The position numbers and the translations under genes were made by a program. Shown in pieces: positions 8,864 to 17,724 of a stretch of 64,000 nucleotides of DNA. Source of the stretch: Dyella thiooxydans (GTDB lineage Bacteria > Pseudomonadota > Gammaproteobacteria > Xanthomonadales > Rhodanobacteraceae); assembly GCF_001641285.1 (NCBI RefSeq), contig NZ_CP014841.1, positions 496,001 to 560,000 on the forward strand. Direction: 5' to 3'. The notes beneath the pieces were generated by a model. The model was not told the origin of the DNA. It did no database searches and worked only from the letters and a program-made list of their open reading frames with translations. Positions within the stretch are counted from its first letter, which is position 1; each line of letters opens with the position of its first letter.

Positions 8864-10024
8864 ATGCTCGGCACGCTGGCGATCGCCAATTACCGCTCGC
8901 TGCGCTCGCTGGTGCTGCCACTGGGGGCGCTGACCCTGGTGACCGGCGCCAACGGCAGCGGCAAGTCCAATCTCTATCGCGCGCTGCGCCTGCTTGCCGA
9001 TACGGCGCAGGGGCGCGTGGTGCATGCGCTGGCCCGCGAGGGCGGTCTCGGCTCCACGCTGTGGGCCGGTCCGGAGGAAATCACCCGGGCGATGCGCAAG
9101 GGCGAGGTGCCGGTGCAGGGCGGGCCGCGACGCGAGGTGGTGGCGCTGCGCATGGGCTTCGCCGGAGACGAATTCGGTTATGCGATCGACCTTGGGCTGC
9201 CCGAGCCGTCCTCGTCACGGTTCGCCTCCGATCCGCAGATCAAGGCCGAGGCGATCTGGGCCGGACCGTTCCTGCGCCCGGCCAACCTGCTGGTGTCTCG
9301 CCGCGGCGCGCTGGTGCGCATCCGCGAGGGGCGCAACTGGCGGGTGCTGGCCGACGACCTCGACCCGTTCGACAGCCTGTTCACCCAGGTCGCCGATCCC
9401 GAGCGCGCGCCGGAGGTGCTGCGCCTTCGAGAGACGGTGCGCGGCTGGCGCTTCTACGACCATTTCCGTTCCGATGCCGAAGCGCCGGCACGCTGGCCAC
9501 AACTCGGCACGCGCACACCGGTGCTCAGCCACGACGGCCACGATCTCGCCGCGGCGTGGCAGACCATCCGCGAGATCGGCGACCCGCGAGCGCTGGACGC
9601 GGCGGTCGAGGATGCCTTTCCCGGCGCCAGCGTCGAGGTGACGGTGAGCGATGGCCGCTTCGGCTTGGCCTTCCGTCAGCACGGCCTGCTGCGTCCGTTG
9701 TCGGCCGGCGAACTGTCCGACGGCACGCTGCGCTACCTGCTGTGGATCGCTGCCCTGCACACGCCGCGACCGCCGCCGCTGATGGTGCTCAACGAGCCGG
9801 AGACCAGCCTGCATCCCGACCTGCTGCCAGCGCTGGCACGGCTGATCGTGCAGGCTTCCGCGCGCAGCCAGGTGTGGGTGGTCTCGCACGCCGCCCGGCT
9901 GATCGCCGCACTGGAACAGACGCCGGCCTGCCACACGCTGCGGCTGGAAAAGGAACTGAGTCAGACGCGGTTGGTCGGCCAGCGCATGTTGGATGAGCCG
10001 GCCTGGCATTGGCCGGAGCGATGA
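8864..10024 (+). CDS. AAA family ATPase (RecF/OLD-like, AAA_21)
   Basis: A 386-residue ATPase starting at ATG 8864. The N-terminus (LAIANYRSLRSL) and Walker A GANGSGKSN near residue 30 are typical of the RecF/SMC-like ATPases that open with a short beta sheet. A Walker B-like LMVLNEPETSLHPDLL is followed by WVVSHAARL, the switch region. No nuclease (TOPRIM) domain follows, which separates it from complete OLD nucleases. Such single-domain proteins occur both alone and in defence pairs; no partner gene on the same strand is seen here. Confidence 0.82.
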   Translation: MLGTLAIANYRSLRSLVLPLGALTLVTGANGSGKSNLYRALRLLADTAQGRVVHALAREGGLGSTLWAGPEEITRAMRKGEVPVQGGPRREVVALRMGFAGDEFGYAIDLGLPEPSSSRFASDPQIKAEAIWAGPFLRPANLLVSRRGALVRIREGRNWRVLADDLDPFDSLFTQVADPERAPEVLRLRETVRGWRFYDHFRSDAEAPARWPQLGTRTPVLSHDGHDLAAAWQTIREIGDPRALDAAVEDAFPGASVEVTVSDGRFGLAFRQHGLLRPLSAGELSDGTLRYLLWIAALHTPRPPPLMVLNEPETSLHPDLLPALARLIVQASARSQVWVVSHAARLIAALEQTPACHTLRLEKELSQTRLVGQRMLDEPAWHWPER

Positions 10025-10104
10025 CCGGGACAGGAGGGAAAGGCCGTGCATCCGCGACTGGCGCAGTATTTCGCGCACAGGGTGCGCTGCTACAGAAAGG
10101 GGAC

Positions 10105-10130
10105 CTGTAGGAGCCCACCCTGTGGGCGAC
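10105..10130. repeat. REP-like palindromic repeat
   Basis: CTGTAGGAGCCCACC is followed by TGTGGGCGAC, giving a short imperfect hairpin. The TGTAGGAGC...GGGCGA form is characteristic of dispersed extragenic palindromes in Pseudomonas and Xanthomonadales genomes. It lies in the 137-base gap between two convergent genes, where such repeats usually sit. Confidence 0.55.
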
Positions 10131-10161
10131 GGAGGGTGGGGAAAGCGGCGCACGGGATGGT

Positions 10162-11319
10162 TCATGCCGCGCTCCTGTCGAAGTACAGCATCGTCATGCC
10201 TTCGCCCGGCACGGTCTGCCGCCCGGTCAGCGTGGCGATGCCGTTGGTGGACAGGCGCAGGATCCACGCCATCACCCACGGCGGCCGGTCGTCGGCCAGG
10301 CCGAGCATGCAGCGCACCTCGCCAAACAACGGCTGGCCGGTCTGCGGATGCGCACCGATCGGCGTCTGCCGGAAGCGGTTCTGCACGATCCACTGGCGCG
10401 GCGTGGGCAGGGCGGCGAGCTGCTCGGCGGTCGGTGCGAGCAGCAGGCCGCTGCCGGAATGGCCGCCGACCGCCTTGGCCACCCAGCGGTCGGCGGCCTG
10501 CCAGCCGTTGGCGCACAGCGGGCTGGCCTCCACCCAGTGGCAGGCCTCGTGCTCGGCCAGCACCACGTCGGCCAGGCTGCCCTTGTGGATGCCTTCGTAC
10601 CAGGCCGGATGGCTGTGCCAGCTCACCCGGTCCGCCGCCATCAACGTGCCCTCGGCGCGGCGTCGGTCGAAACGGTCCAGGTCGGACAGGATCAGCCGGT
10701 TCCAGACGTGGCCGAAGTGGCGCGCGGTGCCCGGGTGGTAGAGCAGGCCGTGCGCGGGCAGCAGCTCGCTCCAGTCGTGCACGGCCACCTGCCACCAGTG
10801 ACGCGCGGCATCGAGGTCGGGCCAGGTGGGGCGCTGCCGCGGGCGATCCTCGATCAGCACCGTCGCCGGTTTCGGCGCGACCCAGCAGCGCAGATGTCCG
10901 ACCCAGTCGCTGCCGTGCGGTACCGGGTCGTGCGGCAGCCAGTGGCGGTCCAGCCGGTGCAGGCGGCGCTGCGCCTGGTGCAGGGTGTGGAAGGTCGGCA
11001 GCATCGAGGTGAACGCCTGGATCTCCACCCACGCAAGCTCGAACGGCTGCCGTGGATGCTCGACGAAGGCCAGGTCCAGCGCCAGCACGTCCGCTCTCGC
11101 GCCGTGCCAGTGCGGACGCGGCATGCGCAGTTGCGGGCCGAGCGCCTCGACCAGATGGGCCACCTTCGCCTGCAGTGCGTCGTGCAGGGCGCGGTTGCCG
11201 GTGGCGTAGTGGTCGGACATCTGGCTCTGCGGCAGGTGGGGCGCACGCACGTCGGCCAGCGCTTGGCGCAGCGGTTCGGCACCCATCGGGTGCAGGGCGA
11301 TCCGGGGATGCGCGCTCAT
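10162..11319 (-). CDS. Uncharacterised protein with possible ATP-grasp features, partner of the GCS2 ligase
   Basis: A 385-residue protein whose start overlaps the end of the GCS2 gene by 4 bases, so the two are co-expressed. No family is recognised with certainty. The C-terminal third contains RWVAKAVGGHSGSGLLL and then WIVQNRFRQTP and FGEVRCML, an order that resembles the glycine-rich loop, hinge and Glu/Arg-bearing strand of ATP-grasp ligases. The N-terminal half is rich in His and Trp. The pairing with a carboxylate-amine ligase suggests the two make or tailor a small peptide or amino-acid conjugate. Confidence 0.6.
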   Translation of the reverse strand: MSAHPRIALHPMGAEPLRQALADVRAPHLPQSQMSDHYATGNRALHDALQAKVAHLVEALGPQLRMPRPHWHGARADVLALDLAFVEHPRQPFELAWVEIQAFTSMLPTFHTLHQAQRRLHRLDRHWLPHDPVPHGSDWVGHLRCWVAPKPATVLIEDRPRQRPTWPDLDAARHWWQVAVHDWSELLPAHGLLYHPGTARHFGHVWNRLILSDLDRFDRRRAEGTLMAADRVSWHSHPAWYEGIHKGSLADVVLAEHEACHWVEASPLCANGWQAADRWVAKAVGGHSGSGLLLAPTAEQLAALPTPRQWIVQNRFRQTPIGAHPQTGQPLFGEVRCMLGLADDRPPWVMAWILRLSTNGIATLTGRQTVPGEGMTMLYFDRSAA

Positions 11320-12440
11320 GACCAGCCCTCCGCACGGGCCAGCAGCATCTCGTCGTCTTCGCCCTGGGCGATCATCCAGGCCAGCGTGCTCGACCAGCGC
11401 GCGTCGTGTTCGGCGCGCTGGCGCACGCGGTCGGCGAAACTGCCCTCGGCCAGCGCATCGGCCAGCTCGCGTTCCCAGTAGTGCCGCTCGGCCGCATGCG
11501 CCGCGCGCGGGGCGATGCGCGACCACCAGCGCTCGAAGCGGGTGGCGGTGTCGAGCACTTCGTCGCGGTCCCAGTCGATCCAGCGCGCGGCCAGGCCGTG
11601 GCGCCGGGCGCGCCACTTGTTCTCGTCGATGCATGCGCGCTCCCACGTTGGTCCTGCGCGGCCGTGATGCAGTTCGATCTGCAGCGTCTCGGCCTCCCAC
11701 TTGAGCAGGGTGGCGATCAGGCCGATGCGCGCCAGCTCCGGATGGGTGTCCATGATGCGCACCTCCAGCGTGCCGTAGCGGTGGTGCAGCCGCAGGTCCT
11801 GCCACAGCCCCTGCTGGGGACCGATGCAGCCGGTGCGGCGCAGCCGCTGCACGTGCGCGACGTATTCGCCTTCGCTGGTCCACACGTCCGGGGTGCCCAT
11901 CCGCGGGTAGCGGTCGAGCAGGCTGTGCCGCCACGACTGCAGGCCGGTGTCCCGGCTTTCGAAGAACGGTGAGCTGGCCGACAGCGCCAGCACCTCCGGC
12001 AGCACATGCCGCAGCCGGTTCATGATCGCCATGCGCGGCGCATCCGGCGCGAAGCCCAGGTGCAGGTGCATGCCGAAGCTGAAGGCGCTGCGGGCGATGT
12101 CCTGGTATTCGTCGACCAGCGCGGTGTAGTGCGGGAACGCCGGCCCCAGGTGCATCGCCTGATCCTGCCAGCGTGCGGTGGGATGCACCCCGGCGATCAG
12201 GATCTGCTGGCCCTGCAGCGCGGCGCGATGGCGGGCCTGCCCGCGCAGCGTGGCCAGGGCCGCGACCAGGTCCGGCACGCTGTGGCAGATCCGGGTCTTC
12301 AGCTCGATCACGCAGCGGTGGATCTCCCGGTCCATCGCGCCATCGCCGCTTGCCGCCAGCTCCCCGGTGAAGTCGTGCGGCACCAGCTGGCCGCGCGCAT
12401 CCACCACCTGTACTTCCTCTTCCAGACCCAAAGTGATCAT
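11316..12440 (-). CDS. GCS2-type carboxylate-amine ligase (YbdK family)
   Basis: A 374-residue glutamate-cysteine-ligase-2-like protein. The N-terminus MITLGLEEEVQVVD carries the family's Glu-rich metal site, and FSFGMHLHLGF and GTLEVRIMDTHPE are typical later blocks. Start 12440 is chosen because AGGAGAGG sits just upstream of it; an in-frame extension exists but lacks such a site. YbdK proteins join glutamate or another acid to an amine using ATP, with weak glutamate-cysteine ligase activity. The following gene overlaps it by 4 bases. In this strain it may form a dedicated ligation pair with that partner. Confidence 0.87.
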   Translation of the reverse strand: MITLGLEEEVQVVDARGQLVPHDFTGELAASGDGAMDREIHRCVIELKTRICHSVPDLVAALATLRGQARHRAALQGQQILIAGVHPTARWQDQAMHLGPAFPHYTALVDEYQDIARSAFSFGMHLHLGFAPDAPRMAIMNRLRHVLPEVLALSASSPFFESRDTGLQSWRHSLLDRYPRMGTPDVWTSEGEYVAHVQRLRRTGCIGPQQGLWQDLRLHHRYGTLEVRIMDTHPELARIGLIATLLKWEAETLQIELHHGRAGPTWERACIDENKWRARRHGLAARWIDWDRDEVLDTATRFERWWSRIAPRAAHAAERHYWERELADALAEGSFADRVRQRAEHDARWSSTLAWMIAQGEDDEMLLARAEGWS

Positions 12441-12574
12441 GGTGCCTCTCCTGTGTTGGGAAAGCGCATCAGACACCTTTGCAAGGGCCGGCGTCGCGGT
12501 CTCCGTCATGCGGCGCCGCGGAGATCCTGGCGGACGGATCGGTTTCGGCCGTCTGGACGGCCGCTGCAGATCGG

Positions 12575-14239
12575 TCAGGCCGTGGCGGCGGCCTGCTCCG
12601 TGGCGCGCGAGGCGAGCCAGGCGTGAATCTGCGCCACCACGGTGGCGCCCTCGCCGATGGCGCCGCCGACCCGCTTGACCGATCCCGCGCGCACGTCGCC
12701 GATGGCGAACACGCCCGGCCGGCTGGTGGCGAGCGGGTAGGCGGGGTCGCCGCCGCACGCCACGAAGCCGTTGCGGTCGGTGTCCAGCTTGCAGCTGTGC
12801 AGCCACGCGGTGGCCGGCTCGGCACCGATGAACAGGAATACGTGACGGATCGGAGCCTCGCCTTCGGCCTGGTCCGCGCGCCGGCGCCAGCGCACCGACT
12901 GCAGGCCGCGGGCATCGCCCTCCAGCGCCACCAGTTCGGTGCCGGTCATCAGCTCGATCGCGGGGTTCGCCTCGATGCGGTCGATCAGGTAGCGCGACAT
13001 GGTCGCCGCCAGCCCGGGGCCGCGCACCATCATCCGCACCCGGCAGCCCTGGCTGGCCAGGTACACCGCGGCCTGCCCGGCCGAGTTGCCGCCGCCGACC
13101 AGCGCCACCTCCTGTCCCTGGCACAGCTGGATTTCCATCGGCGAGGCCCAGTACCACACGCCGCGGCCCTCGAAGCGGTCGAGGTTTTCCAGTGGCGGTC
13201 GCCGGTAGCGGGCGCCGCTGGCGATCACCACGGTGTGTGCGCACCAGCTGCGGCCGTCTTCGGTGCGCAGCCGATGGATGCCATCGGCTGCCTCGCAGTC
13301 GAGCGACTCCACGCAGGCGGGAATCGCGATTTCCGCGCCGAACTTCTGCGCCTGCACGAACCCGCGCGCGGTCAGTGCCTGGCCGGTGATGCCGGTCGGG
13401 AAGCCGAAGTAGTTCTCGATGCGCGCGCTGGCGCCGGCCTGGCCGCCGAACCCGCGCGAGTCCAGCACCAGCACGCTCAGGCCTTCGGAAGCGGCGTAGA
13501 CCGCGGCGGACAGCCCGGCCGGCCCGGCACCGACCACGGCCACGTCGTAGACGCGGTCGGAGGCGGCCTCGCCGATCATGTCCAGCGCGTGCGCCACGTC
13601 GGTGTCGCTGGGGTTGCGCAGCAGGCGGCCGTCGGCCAGCAACAGCAGCGGCCAGCTGTTCGGGCACTCGCGGTAGGCGGCGACCATCTCGGCGACGGCA
13701 GGGTCTTCGGTCGGGGTGAGGGCGCGGAACGGGAAGCCGTTGCGGCGCAGGAAGTTGCCGATCCGCGCGCGGCCGCTGTCATCCGCCTCGGCGATCAGCA
13801 GCGGGCCGGCCGCGCACGACTCGATCAGGCTGGCACGGCGCAGGATCAGCGCGCGCATCAGGCGTTCGCCGAGATCGGCCTCGGCGACGATCAGCCGGCG
13901 TAGTTGTTCGGGCGAGAGGAACACCGCCTCGACGTCTTCCGCAGCGGTGCCGTCGACCAGCGCCGGCTTGCCGCTGAGTCCGCTGACCTCGCCGATGAAC
14001 TGGCCGGGCTCGTGGTGGGCCACGTCGACCGCGTGGCCGGTGCCGTCGTGCTGGTGGATGTCCACCGCGCCGGACAGCAGCAGGATCAGGCCGATGTCGC
14101 GGTCGCCGGTACGGAACAGCGCCTCGCCGGCGGCGTAATGGCGGGGCTCGCCGAATTGTTCCACGCGTGCGATGTCGGCCGGTGCCAGCACCGGGAACAT
14201 CTGGTCGGCACGATTCCGCGCCGTGTTGTTGCTGCCCAT
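12575..14239 (-). CDS. cNMP-binding domain fused to thioredoxin-reductase-like flavoprotein
   Basis: A 554-residue fusion. Residues ~15-130 form a CRP-like cyclic-nucleotide-binding barrel (YAAGEALFRTGD, then PGQFIGEVSGLSG). A middle region of ~70 residues may be thioredoxin-like. From ~residue 228 there is an FAD-dependent reductase with VVGAGPAGLSAA, FGGQ, a second dinucleotide motif VGGGNSAGQAA, and the C-terminal GVFAIGDVR. The CATC redox pair of thioredoxin reductase is absent: the equivalent position reads WYWASPME (~residue 364). It therefore cannot reduce a disulfide in the usual way; ferredoxin/flavodoxin reductases of the same fold also lack the pair. Activity may be set by a bound nucleotide. 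Confidence 0.85.
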   Translation of the reverse strand: MGSNNTARNRADQMFPVLAPADIARVEQFGEPRHYAAGEALFRTGDRDIGLILLLSGAVDIHQHDGTGHAVDVAHHEPGQFIGEVSGLSGKPALVDGTAAEDVEAVFLSPEQLRRLIVAEADLGERLMRALILRRASLIESCAAGPLLIAEADDSGRARIGNFLRRNGFPFRALTPTEDPAVAEMVAAYRECPNSWPLLLLADGRLLRNPSDTDVAHALDMIGEAASDRVYDVAVVGAGPAGLSAAVYAASEGLSVLVLDSRGFGGQAGASARIENYFGFPTGITGQALTARGFVQAQKFGAEIAIPACVESLDCEAADGIHRLRTEDGRSWCAHTVVIASGARYRRPPLENLDRFEGRGVWYWASPMEIQLCQGQEVALVGGGNSAGQAAVYLASQGCRVRMMVRGPGLAATMSRYLIDRIEANPAIELMTGTELVALEGDARGLQSVRWRRRADQAEGEAPIRHVFLFIGAEPATAWLHSCKLDTDRNGFVACGGDPAYPLATSRPGVFAIGDVRAGSVKRVGGAIGEGATVVAQIHAWLASRATEQAAATA

Positions 14240-14323
14240 GGCGATGTCTCCCGATGCAATGCGGCCACAGGCGATCCTCGCACTGCCGGGGGCGCCGGTG
14301 CTACCGCGCCGCGACCGGTCGGC

Positions 14324-14998
14324 TCAGTCCAGCAGCAGCCGATGCAGGGCCTCCAGCGACGGCACTTCGTGATGCGGTGCGATCCCCTCGGGCGCGGCGT
14401 AGCCGTGGGCGTTGACCCAGCAGGTCACCAGACCGGCGTCGAGGCCTCCGCGGATGTCCGAGTGCGGGTTGTCGCCCACCATCAGCACCTGCCCGCGCGG
14501 CGGCTGGCCCATGCGCTCCAGCGCATGCTCGAAGATGCGCACGTCCGGCTTGGCCACGCCGACCTCCTCGGAAATCACCAGCAGATCGAAGTGGTCCGCC
14601 AGTCCGGTGCGCTGCAGTCGCGCCCGCTGCAGTGCCGTGAAGCCGTTGGTGATCACACCCATGCGCACGTGTCCGGCCAGCGCATCGACCAGCGCGCGGG
14701 CGCCGGGCAGCAGGGTGCAGATCTCGGCCATGGCAAGCAGGAAGGCATCGTTGAGCTCGGCTGCCGATACGCCGATCCGGCGCGACCAGCCGTCGAAGCG
14801 GGTGGTCTGCAGCTCGGTCGCGCCGATGCGCCCCTCCTGGTAGGCCACCCACAGCGGCTTGTTGAGCTCCTGGTACTGCGCGTAGTCGGCTTCTGTGAAG
14901 TCCACCGCATGGCCGGCGAACATCCGCCGCAGGCCCTGGAAGGCGTCGAAGTGGAACAGCGTGTCGTCGGCGTCGAAAAGGATCCAGCGGTAGTTCAC
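14324..14998 (-). CDS. yjjG: HAD-family nucleotidase, YjjG-like
   Basis: A 224-residue haloacid-dehalogenase phosphatase. Motif I is FDADDTLFHFD, motif II is ITNGFTALQ, motif III is around VGVAKPD, and motif IV is VGDNPHSDI. Length and the ITNG and VGVAKPD blocks fit the YjjG pyrimidine 5'-nucleotidase group, which dephosphorylates dUMP, dTMP and damaged analogues. The GTG start at 14998 is chosen because motif I then falls at residue 8, as usual in the group. It is divergent from the MAPEG gene. Confidence 0.82.
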   Translation of the reverse strand: MNYRWILFDADDTLFHFDAFQGLRRMFAGHAVDFTEADYAQYQELNKPLWVAYQEGRIGATELQTTRFDGWSRRIGVSAAELNDAFLLAMAEICTLLPGARALVDALAGHVRMGVITNGFTALQRARLQRTGLADHFDLLVISEEVGVAKPDVRIFEHALERMGQPPRGQVLMVGDNPHSDIRGGLDAGLVTCWVNAHGYAAPEGIAPHHEVPSLEALHRLLLD

Positions 14999-15095
14999 GG
15001 GCGTATCTGTCGAGGAAGGGTGGGTAGACGATACCCGTCCCCGATCCGGCCTGCTGCCGCCGGCCTTGTCCGACAGACCCAGGGTGCAGGAAGAC

Positions 15096-15485
15096 ATGAC
15101 GATCGAACTGAAGATGCTGGCGTGGGCGGTGGTGCTCGGGCTGATCCACGTGGCGATCGCCGCCACGCTCTCGACCCGGCAGCGGGGGCTGCGCTGGAAC
15201 GCCGGCAGTCGCGATGGCGAGGTGGCCGCACTGACCGGGGCGGCGGCCCGAGCCACGCGGGCCAGCGCGAATTTCCTGGAAACCTTTCCGTTCTTCGCCG
15301 CCGCGGTGCTGGCCGTGCTGGTCGCCCAGCGGGCCGACGCACACACCGCGCTCGGTGCGCAGATCTACCTGTGGGCCCGCGTGGCCTATCTTCCGGTCTA
15401 TCTGGCGGGCATTCCCTACCTGCGCACGGTGGTCTGGGCGGCGGCGCTGGCCGGGTTGCTGATGGTGCTCGGCGGCCTGCTCTGA
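15096..15485 (+). CDS. MAPEG family membrane protein
   Basis: A 129-residue integral membrane protein with about four hydrophobic helices. The segment RATRASANFLETFPFFAAAV matches the conserved helix of MAPEG proteins (eicosanoid and glutathione metabolism family), whose bacterial members are mostly uncharacterised. An AGGA ribosome-binding site precedes ATG 15096, which makes this the start and not the in-frame ATG at 15066. It stands alone between the phosphatase gene and the convergent lipoprotein operon. Confidence 0.85.
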   Translation: MTIELKMLAWAVVLGLIHVAIAATLSTRQRGLRWNAGSRDGEVAALTGAAARATRASANFLETFPFFAAAVLAVLVAQRADAHTALGAQIYLWARVAYLPVYLAGIPYLRTVVWAAALAGLLMVLGGLL

Positions 15486-15504
15486 GCAGGCCACCGCCAC
15501 GGGC

Positions 15505-16270
15505 TCAACGGGCGGGCACGTCGATCCGCGCCAGCAGCGTGTTGCCGCTGGTTTCGCGCAGGTCGTAGTGCAGCACGCGGGCGACGATGCTGCCGCCGCC
15601 GGGACCGGGCAGGACCTTGTCGATCTTCACCGTGAGATCCAGTTGCACGCCGCTCCGGCTGATCCGGTCGCGGATGCCCTGGGCGTCCGCCGCCGGCACG
15701 TGCCAGCTCTGCGCGTCGAGCGCGTTGTCGAAGCTCAGCTCGACCTTCTGCCGGAGCGCATCGAACTCCACCTGCGAGCTGGGCGACAGCGCGCGGATGG
15801 TGAACTCGCTGTAGCCGGGGTCGTAGTCGCTCAGGTTGGCCTGCATGGTCAGGTGCAGCACGCCGACGTTCTTCACCGCGCGCAGGCCGGCAAGCAGTTC
15901 GGCGCGGACCTCGGCGCGGCGTGCGGCCTTGTCGGGGCCGGCCGCGCTGTCCACCCGCGTGTCCTGCTCGACCCATGCGTCCAGCGGCGGCGGCAGCCCG
16001 GCCAGGTCGTAGTAGAGGAACACCATGGTGGGGTTGTCCGGGTTGTCGAGTGTGCCGGTTCGCGCGGCGAAATCGCCGGGGTCGACCGCACCGACGGGGG
16101 CGCTGTCCGCACGGTTGGCAGACGCATCGGGCCGGAGCCGTCGGCGCGTCGGACCGGTGCGGCTCCGGGGCGGGCGACGAGGCGTCGCCCTCGTGGGCGG
16201 TGCCGCCGCAGCCGCCGAGCAGGCAGGCGGCGAAGGCGAGGACAAGGGCGTGCTGGTGGGGCGAGGTCAT
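15505..16270 (-). CDS. Lipoprotein with apparent frameshift
   Basis: The downstream frame from about 16150 to 15505 codes convincingly (PDNPTMVFLYYDLAG, DYDPGYSEFTIRAL), but its own first ATG gives a meaningless low-complexity leader. A different frame starting at ATG 16270 gives a clear lipoprotein signal peptide with lipobox LLGGC (Cys21) and a Pro/Ser linker. The frames differ by one base, so an indel lies near 16110-16160. This is either a real frameshift or a sequencing error. The mature protein (~230 residues) has no recognised domain. It is the last gene of an envelope operon that begins at 19093. Confidence 0.65.
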
Positions 16271-16281
16271 GGCGTAGGCTC

Positions 16282-17277
16282 CTACAGGCTCGGCGCCTGG
16301 GCGTTCTTGCTGGCGTCCTGGACCTGCCGGGCGCGGCGCTGCGCATCGAGCGCAGCGAGGCCCCGCTCGGTGGCGCTGACCGCGGCGTAGCCGCCGGCCT
16401 GGTCGACCACGCCGACCTGCATGCGCTGCGCCAGCACGAGGTTGTCGCGCATGCCGTACAGATAGGCCTGGATCACCACGCCGCAATCGGGGGAGAGGTT
16501 CACCGATCCATCGGGGTCGGCGATGCCGCTGCACTGTTTGTAGAGCGGCGAGGTCTCGCTGGCCCGCCGGCCGCGCGGATCGAAGATCCACACCAGTCGG
16601 CGGTAGTTGCTGCTGCCGTCCTGCTTGCTGAGCGGGCCGTACTTGCCGACCAGCGCCTGCTGCACGCTGTCCATGGTCGGGTTGCGGCCGGCGTCGAACC
16701 ATTCCTCGCGGGCCACGGCGATCACCTTCTCCTGCCCCGGCATGCCCATGGTGGAAACGAACCACTTGGACTGCCCCGGCTTCAGGTCGTGGCGTACCGC
16801 GTTCATGCCGCGGGCAGTCGCGTCGCGCTCCATCTCCTGGATGATCTGCCGCGAGGTCTTCTGCACGCGCGGTTCGGCGAAGCGGGCGGTGAACGCCTGG
16901 CGCAGCTTCTGGCCATAGGTGGGAAAGTTGAAGCCGCGGTCGTTTTCCTCGCGGATCACCAGCAGCGGGTTGGCGCACAGCACGAGGTGCGCGGCCTGCT
17001 CGTAGGTGAGGCCGGGGCGCACGCCGAGCACGTCATCGACTGGCGTGCCGGCCGGAGCGGCGGGCTTGTCGGCGGGACAGTCGACGTCGCCGCGCTTCTC
17101 GGCGGCCACCTCCTCGGCGCTGGCATTGCCGGTCGGCGTGCTGGCGGGCGGTCGGTCGGCCTGCGGGTGGCCGCCGGCCGGCGTCGGCGCGTGGCCCGAG
17201 CTGCAGGCGGCGAGCAGCGCCGACAGCGCGATCGCGCCGGCGCGAAACGGTGTGCGGAGATCATCGTGGACGCTCAT
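16282..17277 (-). CDS. Uncharacterised lipoprotein
   Basis: A 331-residue protein with a signal peptide ending in lipobox LLAAC (Cys25), followed by a Pro/Thr/Ala-rich linker and a ~250-residue soluble part. That part contains VCANPLLVIREEN-like and VWIFDPRGRRA stretches, four further cysteines and no known motif. Start 17277 has AGGAG 8 bases upstream. It is probably anchored to the outer or inner membrane facing the periplasm. It lies in the middle of the operon 19093-15505, whose members are all envelope proteins. Function is unknown. Confidence 0.75.
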   Translation of the reverse strand: MSVHDDLRTPFRAGAIALSALLAACSSGHAPTPAGGHPQADRPPASTPTGNASAEEVAAEKRGDVDCPADKPAAPAGTPVDDVLGVRPGLTYEQAAHLVLCANPLLVIREENDRGFNFPTYGQKLRQAFTARFAEPRVQKTSRQIIQEMERDATARGMNAVRHDLKPGQSKWFVSTMGMPGQEKVIAVAREEWFDAGRNPTMDSVQQALVGKYGPLSKQDGSSNYRRLVWIFDPRGRRASETSPLYKQCSGIADPDGSVNLSPDCGVVIQAYLYGMRDNLVLAQRMQVGVVDQAGGYAAVSATERGLAALDAQRRARQVQDASKNAQAPSL

Positions 17278-17317
17278 GGCAGGCTCCTGGCCGGGGAAGA
17301 GAGAGAGGTGAACCGGA

Positions 17318-17683
17318 TCAGCTGCCGACACGGGTGGTCTGGTACCAGACCGGTCCGCGCTTGAGCCGCCAGGCACAGAACAGCGCAACCGGCACCAGCA
17401 GCAGGCCGGCCGGGGGAAACACCGCGGTGATCAGCAGCGGCAGCACCAGGCCGAAGGCGATCACCGAGCCTTTGCCCATCACGCCATAGGCGTTGGTCGC
17501 ATAGCCCTTGCGGGCGCGGCAGCCGGGGCAGATCGAGGCCTGTGCATCGACCACGCTCATGCACCAGGGGCATTGCTCCTGGCCCTGCTTGAGCGTGACC
17601 GGAAGCGGTGCGCCACAGCGCGGGCAGGCCGCAGCTGCGTCGGAAATATCGCTGTGGCAATCGGTGCACTGGATCAGGGCCAT
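17318..17683 (-). CDS. Zinc-ribbon membrane protein
   Basis: A 121-residue protein. The first ~60 residues hold two CxxC-pair zinc ribbons (CTDCHSD...CPRCG and CPWCMSV...CPGCR). The second half has two hydrophobic helices (VIAFGLVLPLLITAVF and LLLVPVALFCAW). The ribbons probably face the cytoplasm. The gene belongs to the envelope operon and may connect its lipoproteins or membrane proteins to a cytoplasmic partner. No close family is recognised. Confidence 0.75.
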   Translation of the reverse strand: MALIQCTDCHSDISDAAAACPRCGAPLPVTLKQGQEQCPWCMSVVDAQASICPGCRARKGYATNAYGVMGKGSVIAFGLVLPLLITAVFPPAGLLLVPVALFCAWRLKRGPVWYQTTRVGS

Positions 17684-17724
17684 GACGGGACTCCTGCGGG
17701 ATGGCGTGGGAAGGAGGGCGACGC

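Noticed and set aside
12441-12512. Longer start for the GCS2 ligase
   Set aside because: An in-frame lead of ~23 residues exists, but the AGGAGAGG site directly before 12440 and the family N-terminus favour the shorter start.
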